Source: Amaranthus tricolor | Lineage: Eukaryota; Streptophyta; Magnoliopsida; Caryophyllales; Amaranthaceae | Length of the DNA stretch: 64,000 nucleotides | NCBI RefSeq assembly: GCF_026212465.1 | Contig: NC_080056.1 | Location: 5,510,517 to 5,574,516 of the forward strand | Direction: 5' to 3' | Part shown: positions 58,086 to 64,000 of the stretch, piece by piece | How positions within the stretch are numbered: position 1 is the stretch's first letter | How the letters are laid out: every line of letters begins with the position of its first letter | Position numbers and translations under genes: made by a program | Notes under the pieces: generated by a model | Seen by the model: only the letters and a program-made list of their open reading frames with translations | Told to the model about the DNA's origin: nothing | Database searches by the model: none

Positions 58086-61000
58086 TCAATTTGAAGGATT
58101 ATTCAGAGGTAATGGATCATTGTAACTTATCATCTGTTTAAGAGGAAAACTGGATATTAGATAAAATTTTAAGGAAAAATTATCAAAAAAAATTCAATCT
58201 TTTAATAATCTGTGGATTATCCCACCTTTGGACTATTATCTAGTAATAATTAACCGTTGCTATGTATTGGTTCCCAGCATACCCAATGATCTAAACCACT
58301 ACAGGTCCACCCCGTATAAACCACCACAGCCCCACCCCTCCTCTCCCACACCGGGTATGATAGGAGTGAATACATAGTACATACTAAAAGTAAGATTATT
58401 AGAAAAATTAATAAGTGGGATTATTCATAGCAGATATGTTAAATGTTTGATTATTTTTGACAATTTTCCAAATAATAATAAAGCAACCAAAAATTGTGAC
58501 GCACAAGTGTCACAACGGGCATAAGTTAGTCGCAATATAAGTTTTTCGTCGAATGCAAATATGAGTATGATAATCGCGTAGTCTAAAATATTAAAATTAA
58601 CAGTATACCAACTTACTAAGCTTATAAGGCAGTTCTGGACAACAGAAAATAGTTAAAAACAATAATCAGAAACATACAAGCAAGAAAAACTAACAGAATA
58701 TAGAGGCACCTTGTAGAAATATTTATTCCGGAGCTTGACCGCTGTCCTTATGCATCTTTTGACTCTAATTTTCAGTACATTGCCATTGAACATCTGCCCA
58801 AAAAAGGGTAGCCTTGAATTTAAACAGTTTTAATTTTCGGGAAAAACCACAAAATTTGCTGCTACAAATGTTAAAAGATTATCCGCGATTCAATTTTATA
58901 GCACCATACTCGGCTTTTTGAGGATCAATTTTCAGTGCAAAAGTAGGAAAACCCCCTGTAGATTTTCACTCGTAGAGTTAAGAGTTCACACGAAAGACGC
59001 GTAAAGTAATGAGCATGATCTTAAAAACACAAAGCAAAAGAGGCAAGATCAATCACCTTGATCAAATCATTCATTGAATGGGTTTCTTCGATGATCTTGT
59101 GACGATTTAAGATCATAATTGCTGCCACACAAAACACGGGTAGATCATCTTCCTTGTTCCTTATTGCGGAGAACTCCGTGCGTGCACGTGTGCAAGACCA
59201 AAAGGCCCATATTAAACCACAAAATGAATGATTAGACGTTAATGAATTCATCACAGCCTCGTCAGAGCCGGCATGTTGAATATTAGCCTTTTTTGCTTGT
59301 GAGCCACCCTTTGAGGTGATCTCATCTGCCTCCTTTTCAATACTCAAAGCATCCGGTAGTTGCAATACCAATGGTCGAAGACAATTTTGTGCCCAACAGC
59401 AAGCAAACGATTCGTCATAATCAGCAGCCCAGATCATCTGCATTGGTCGTCATGACAAGGAGATATTCACAAGAAAAATAACATCATGTATAAAACAATT
59501 TCGTAACATAAAACATCACAAATTTAACATAAAATCTCTTGGAAGTTCTCAACATCATGTATAAAACAATTTCGTACAAGATTGTTAGGTCGTGACAATT
59601 CGTCACATAATCACCCCATGGGCCAACTTGTGTGGACACACCCACGGGTAATAAGTGTAGACTAGCATATAATACTTGATGAGTTTCACTCTTTTCCAAA
59701 ACCATATGGTATTAGGAAGATTACTCACCAATATTATATGCAAGTCCACAACCCAATATTTTAGCTATGTGGGATCTTCATCACATGTGAAATATTTCCA
59801 ACACAGATAGGGTGATAGAATCATAGAATTTTAAGAAATCAAACCTCCCACATACAAAGGGCTTCGGGAAATGATAACTCTCTGCGAAAAAGCACCAATA
59901 GCATCTGGAAGGCAAAGTGAAGGCTTTCAGCACCAATCTGAGATAAATGTGAAAACATTTCTCGATCGGTTAACCTTAATATATGCCACAATGATTGCAA
60001 CTGCTTCATTACTCCAGTTTGTCTTTCCATCCGAAAATTTTCTCGCTGAGGTGCAGTTATACAGTTAACCCAAGTTAGGCAAACAACATGCCAATAGTTA
60101 ATCTAAAATAGATAGCAAAGACTAGAAGCCAAACCGTTCGGCGAAGAAGCATCTCAAAGCACCAAAACGCATCGGCGTCATTCTCAAAAAGAACAACAAA
60201 TGGAGATAGCAGATCACTCATTCCTGAATCATAAGAAACATCAGATAATCAAACTTTTTGTCTGAAGTAAATATGGCCACAAAAAAGATTTGTCATTTCT
60301 TAACATACGTAGAATTATTAAGAATCGTCAAAATACTAATAAAAAGAAAGCTCATGACCTTGGCAGTATCCCGTCTCAGGATCGACCCATGCGTAAACTG
60401 CAAGAATATCTGACATCCTAGCCAAATTTTTCGGATCTTCATAGAACTCAAGATGACGATCAGTTCTAACCACATCGACCACTGACAACAAACATTCTCC
60501 AACAATTAAATAAAGAAAGAAGAAAGAGCACATCATTAGTCATAGTCATAGTCATAGTCAACAACTATCCAGCACAAACAGGGTCCTGGGAGAGAAGAGG
60601 ATAGCAAACAAATCATATCCGTGCCCCCTCCAAGGAGAGGGCATGGAGAAATGCGCGCACTTAATCTATCTTCAAAGTCCAGAACAAGACCATAGATTTT
60701 TCCATTACCTATTCGGTGCAGAGTCCAGAACCATTCCAATACTTTATCTTCACTACTTTCACCCCCTAAATGGTGGCTCGAGTACAGCTTGGTTCGTTCT
60801 GCCACATCACATCTTCTCAATTTGTTCAAAACATTATTTCTATACATCGGGAAATCTTGTTGTAACACTTGCTCCTGAGGTCCGTCACAGCTTCCATCCG
60901 CTACCTTAATTTCAGAACTAATTGAATGTCTAAGAGTCTCAGATCGTGAACCATTTGATAAAATATTTAATTCATTACTATTATCAAAATGAAAACTACG

Positions 61001-64000
61001 CGTTCTCTCGTAGCTAACTCTGAATTTCCATTTCGTAGAACGTCCATCATCTTGAGATTCGTTTGCTTCATCACTTTCTTCACTCTTCTCAAACAAATTG
61101 GTGACAGGTAAGGCGGATTCAACAAAAAATTGAGATTCGTGTGCTTGCCCTCTCGGTATCAAGGAACCACTGTTGAGTTTCTCAGGGCCCGGCACATCAT
61201 CACTATAAGAATCGCTAGAACTTTCCCTTTGTGTATATGTTGTATCTGTACATTTATTATTCCTATTATAGTAATCGTCAAATTTGTTACTACTATCTCG
61301 AAAATCTTTTTTCTCTTCAGACTTGGCTTCTCTGTTCATATCATCTTTAGAATACGCATTCACATCCATAATTTTTGAACCAATTACATAAGCAAGTGAA
61401 CCCGTTCCTACGCTTGAATACATCCTTTGACATTGTATCGTGAGTTCCTCATATCGTTCCCTGCATGTAAGATGAAACCCAAGCAAGCTAAACTTAATAT
61501 TCCCTGCCATATAAGGAACCGAAAGTAATCAAAATAATCTTCTTAATGATTTCTAAATTACAGAGAATTTTCCAAAGAGAACAATAATTTTTCTATTAAT
61601 GTACATCTCAGATCATCGTCATGAGATGTTAACGTCGATACTCAATATTCCTATCAGGGCCTGCAGCTTCAATTTACAGTATTTTTGTAGATTATAACTT
61701 ACCACATACTTTATAAAATTTCTATATCATAAGCATAACTAGTTAATAATTAAAAATCCCCAGAGACACGCGCATGCCTGTGCCCACACAAACTTATGAG
61801 ATTATGTTAAGGAAATCAAATTATAAATGTGAAATCAGAGATATAATGTAATGTATAAATAAAACAATGCTCTTTCACAGAATAAGAAAGTAATAGAAGG
61901 AAAAATGAACAAAAACCAGTAGAGGTAAAGAGGCATGAACCTTCTGGCTGCTCTCAGCACTTCACGGTTTTCTCTTGTACTGCTCAAAGTATAACAACCT
62001 AGAAGAAATTCCCATACTTCTGGCCTTATAGACGGATCTACACCCTAGAATGAAGCAAATAAGATTAGACAAATTTTAGGGAACTTAAAAAAAGGCAGCC
62101 TGGTGCAAAAAGCGTTTCCGTGGAAACAAAACTTCAATAATATAATATGATAAAAACTAAACAAATGCGAATGAGACCAGGTATGAAAACCTCTCTTTGA
62201 GAAGTTTGCACACAAGACTTGACAGTATAAGTGCCATTAAAGACAAAAAGTGCATAAAAGAGCATAACTTTAAAAGTAGAAACATATAAACAACATGTGG
62301 CTTTGTCATCATAGAGATAGTAGCATACTTCCTCTGATTTCGAAAAGTTTCAAGTTTCGACGTTTGATTGATAAAGCTCTCGCATAAATTGGCCAAACAT
62401 TGCAAGCTTTCAAGACTAGAGGAAGTATATTGGTGCTTCTACAATAAAAAGTACCAAATGAGATCTTGAAAAATGTGGTAATGGTCGCGATCGCAGTAAC
62501 GAAACGGTGATGTGGTAACGAAAGTGATGCAGTTATCGTAACACCTAAATATCGGTCAAATCATAAGATATTCCTTGATACGGTCCAAAAAGTGGTTTTT
62601 TTACTCCTTTACAACGCGAAAAGTATCTGTTCGTTTGTATTGAAAACCTTTACAAAGCGGCTGATGCCATGCAATGTGGCCGTGTTTTTACACTATATCG
62701 GAGCGTTGGATACTCTTGCATGAAATTTTTTTAAAAGCTTCAAACCTTCTATTTTGCATTTCAACTTAGATTGAAAAGAATAATGAATGTGCCTCACTAA
62801 GACAATCCAATCTTAAGTGTCAAAATATATATTAAAATTAATTTAAATGACTACAAATTGTATTATCAAAACAACCTTCCTAATTTATTTCCACTTCCTT
62901 CTTTTTAGTCCTTAAATTCTCTCAAGTTCATAAAATAAATGCCAAAATTGTTATAACTTTAGTCCCTCCTAAATTTTCCAGAACTCAAGTAATAGTAAGG
63001 GCATAGTTGAACATAGATAATAATCACACAATGTAATCATACATTAATATGTCCATTAACAGATGAGACTTCACATAAAGAGCAAATAAATCTGAACATT
63101 AAATACAAATGATGCATAATTAAGGCAACAAACTTAAAATAAAATGTAACACCCTACTTAAAAAGTAAAAATCTCAAGTTGTAATAAAACTCACCCCTAA
63201 AATAATCGATTTCAAAGCTTTCTGAAAACCCAAAACTTTCCCGTCATCATCAAACATTGCCCGCCACTTTTTTGGCTTAAGCATTTTATTTGCCTGCAAT
63301 AGTAGAAAAAACCGATTAATTAAACATCGTCATACTACAGTTCTAAGAATGTTATTGAAAAAACACAAATCAACATAGCAAAGTAGCAAGTAGCATATCT
63401 ATGAATACTCCTTTTAAAAGAAAAACATATACTCGCTTCGTCCCAAAGCATATTCCATCTTCTTAAATGAACTATTTCTTTTATTTGTTCAACTTTCTAT
63501 TTATGGATTAGGTCTATCAGCAATGTAAACATATCAAATCTGTACTTTTATCAATACATCATACATGAACATGACCGTCCCAAAGCTATAATCCACCTTC
63601 TTGAATGAACTATTCCTTTACTTGTTCTTTCTTTTTATAGATTAGGTTTATCGGCAATGTAAACATATCAAATTTATACTTTTATCAATACATGAACGTG
63701 ACCCCACATGAATCCAATATCTTTATTTATTTATTTATTTATTTATTTATTCTTTTACCAATATCTAAACTATACTACAAGGACTCTCACATAAATCTAA
63801 TTTCAGAACATTCAATAGCAAAAGAATCACATGATAATACAACATTTAATAAGATTCACAAGTTAGAAGTTAGAACAATATATTCAAAATCATAAACATT
63901 ATATTTACGCAAGTAATAAATGAAAAGTTCTGAATTAACTACTCTTTAAAACCTTGACTGGAGATTGATGAAGATTTGAACCTGATTTTCCACAATTCCA
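58086..64000 (-). CDS. TBC-domain Rab GTPase-activating protein (partial, N-terminus off window)
   Basis: Visible exons on the minus strand: 64000-63953, 63293-63195, 62044-61941, 61460-60709, 60481-60359, 60223-60135, 60045-59845, 59437-59057, 58793-58710 and 58133-58086. All phases close, giving 642 residues after the window edge. Leading segment NLHQSPVK, ANKMLKPKKWRAMF, then GVDPSIRPEVWEFLLGCY, the start of the TBC fold. A long acidic, serine-rich insert (exon 61460-60709) follows. The catalytic core has DVVRTD with the arginine finger and DPETGYCQGMSDLLSPFV with the glutamine finger. C-terminal part: GAESLHFAFQMLLVLFRREL, WAADYDES. Such proteins speed GTP hydrolysis by Rab GTPases in membrane traffic. 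The layout fits the plant family with an N-terminal HQSP/KPKKW segment. The last exon (MISYNDPLPLNNPSN) is the least certain. Confidence 0.92.
58173..58469. mobile_element. Mutator-type MITE related to the 10.1-kb copy
   Basis: The left end GGAAAAATTATCAAAAAAAATT and the right end GATTATTTTTGACAATTTTCC are inverted. The left terminus matches that of the element at 10089 (GGAAAAATTA). The flanks AAATTTTAA and AAATAATAA agree at seven of nine bases. It lies in the last intron of the TBC gene. Confidence 0.68.
59583..59803. mobile_element. Short solo LTR, family member 3
   Basis: Starts TGTTAGGTCGTGACAATTCG and ends GAAATATTTCCAACA. The flanks AAGAT and CAGAT agree at four of five bases. It lies in an intron of the TBC gene. 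Confidence 0.7.
60537..60561. repeat. AGTCAT hexamer repeat
   Basis: About four AGTCAT units at an intron position of the TBC gene. Confidence 0.85.
62463..62570. repeat. Dispersed repeat containing CGATCGCAGTAAC (second copy)
   Basis: TCGCGATCGCAGTAACGAAACG and following GTGATG words resemble 15430-15590. It lies in an intron of the TBC gene. Confidence 0.45.
63439..63702. repeat. Tandem duplication, ~138 and ~126 bp
   Basis: Two copies starting CGTCCCAAAGC at 63439 and 63577, sharing GCAATGTAAACATATCAAAT and CTTTTATCAATACAT. The second is shorter by about a dozen bases. It is followed by an ATTT microsatellite (63721-63750). All in the first visible intron of the TBC gene. Confidence 0.82.

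Overview
This is nuclear DNA of a flowering plant, almost certainly a eudicot. The evidence is AT-rich intergenic DNA, long introns with GT-AG borders, a DYW-class PPR gene and many plant transposon families. I cannot name the species from the sequence. No gene is bacterial, there is no operon structure, and I saw no CRISPR array, rRNA or tRNA gene.

Host genes. Most are split into short exons, and I assembled them from splice sites whose reading phases agree. From left to right: (1) 3376-6568 minus, a 113-residue plant protein I do not recognise, four exons; (2) 7163-11230 minus, an ASCH-domain protein of 302 residues, eight exons; (3) 13561-16435 plus, a 69-residue membrane-anchored small protein, three exons; (4) 18372-22539 minus, a 544-residue signal-peptide plus five-helix membrane protein, ten exons, one intron with a GC donor; (5) 43444-45549 minus, an intronless PPR-DYW protein matching CRR2, the chloroplast ndhB RNA-processing factor; (6) 48682-54659 minus, a 241-residue SANT/MYB-like protein with a DUF3755-type C-terminus, seven exons; (7) 58086 to beyond 64000 minus, a TBC-domain Rab GTPase-activating protein, ten visible exons, N-terminus outside the window. 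They look like ordinary single-copy housekeeping or organelle genes with no shared pathway.

Mobile DNA. A 15.4-kb Ty3/gypsy element of the Tat lineage occupies 26353-41709. It has identical-length 684-bp LTRs that differ at three bases, and a 5-bp target duplication, AATAT. It carries gag, protease, reverse transcriptase with RNase H, a second archaeal-type RNase H and integrase. Two lesions break it: an internal gag deletion with a frame change, and a 2,662-bp solo LTR of another retrotransposon inserted between protease and reverse transcriptase with its own duplication, AATCA. Its 6-kb 3' region carries a spliced antisense gene (38954-35966, four exons, 924 residues), flanked on both sides by arrays of a short AAGTCGGACCC word. 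This antisense module is the most unusual structure in the window.

Around and inside the host genes are several small non-autonomous elements whose ends and target duplications can be read directly: a Stowaway-like element, Tourist-like elements (TAA), hAT-type elements (8 bp), Mutator-type elements (9 bp), a TRIM, three members of a short TG...CA solo-LTR family, CACTA-like ends and Au-SINE-like fragments. Many lie in introns.
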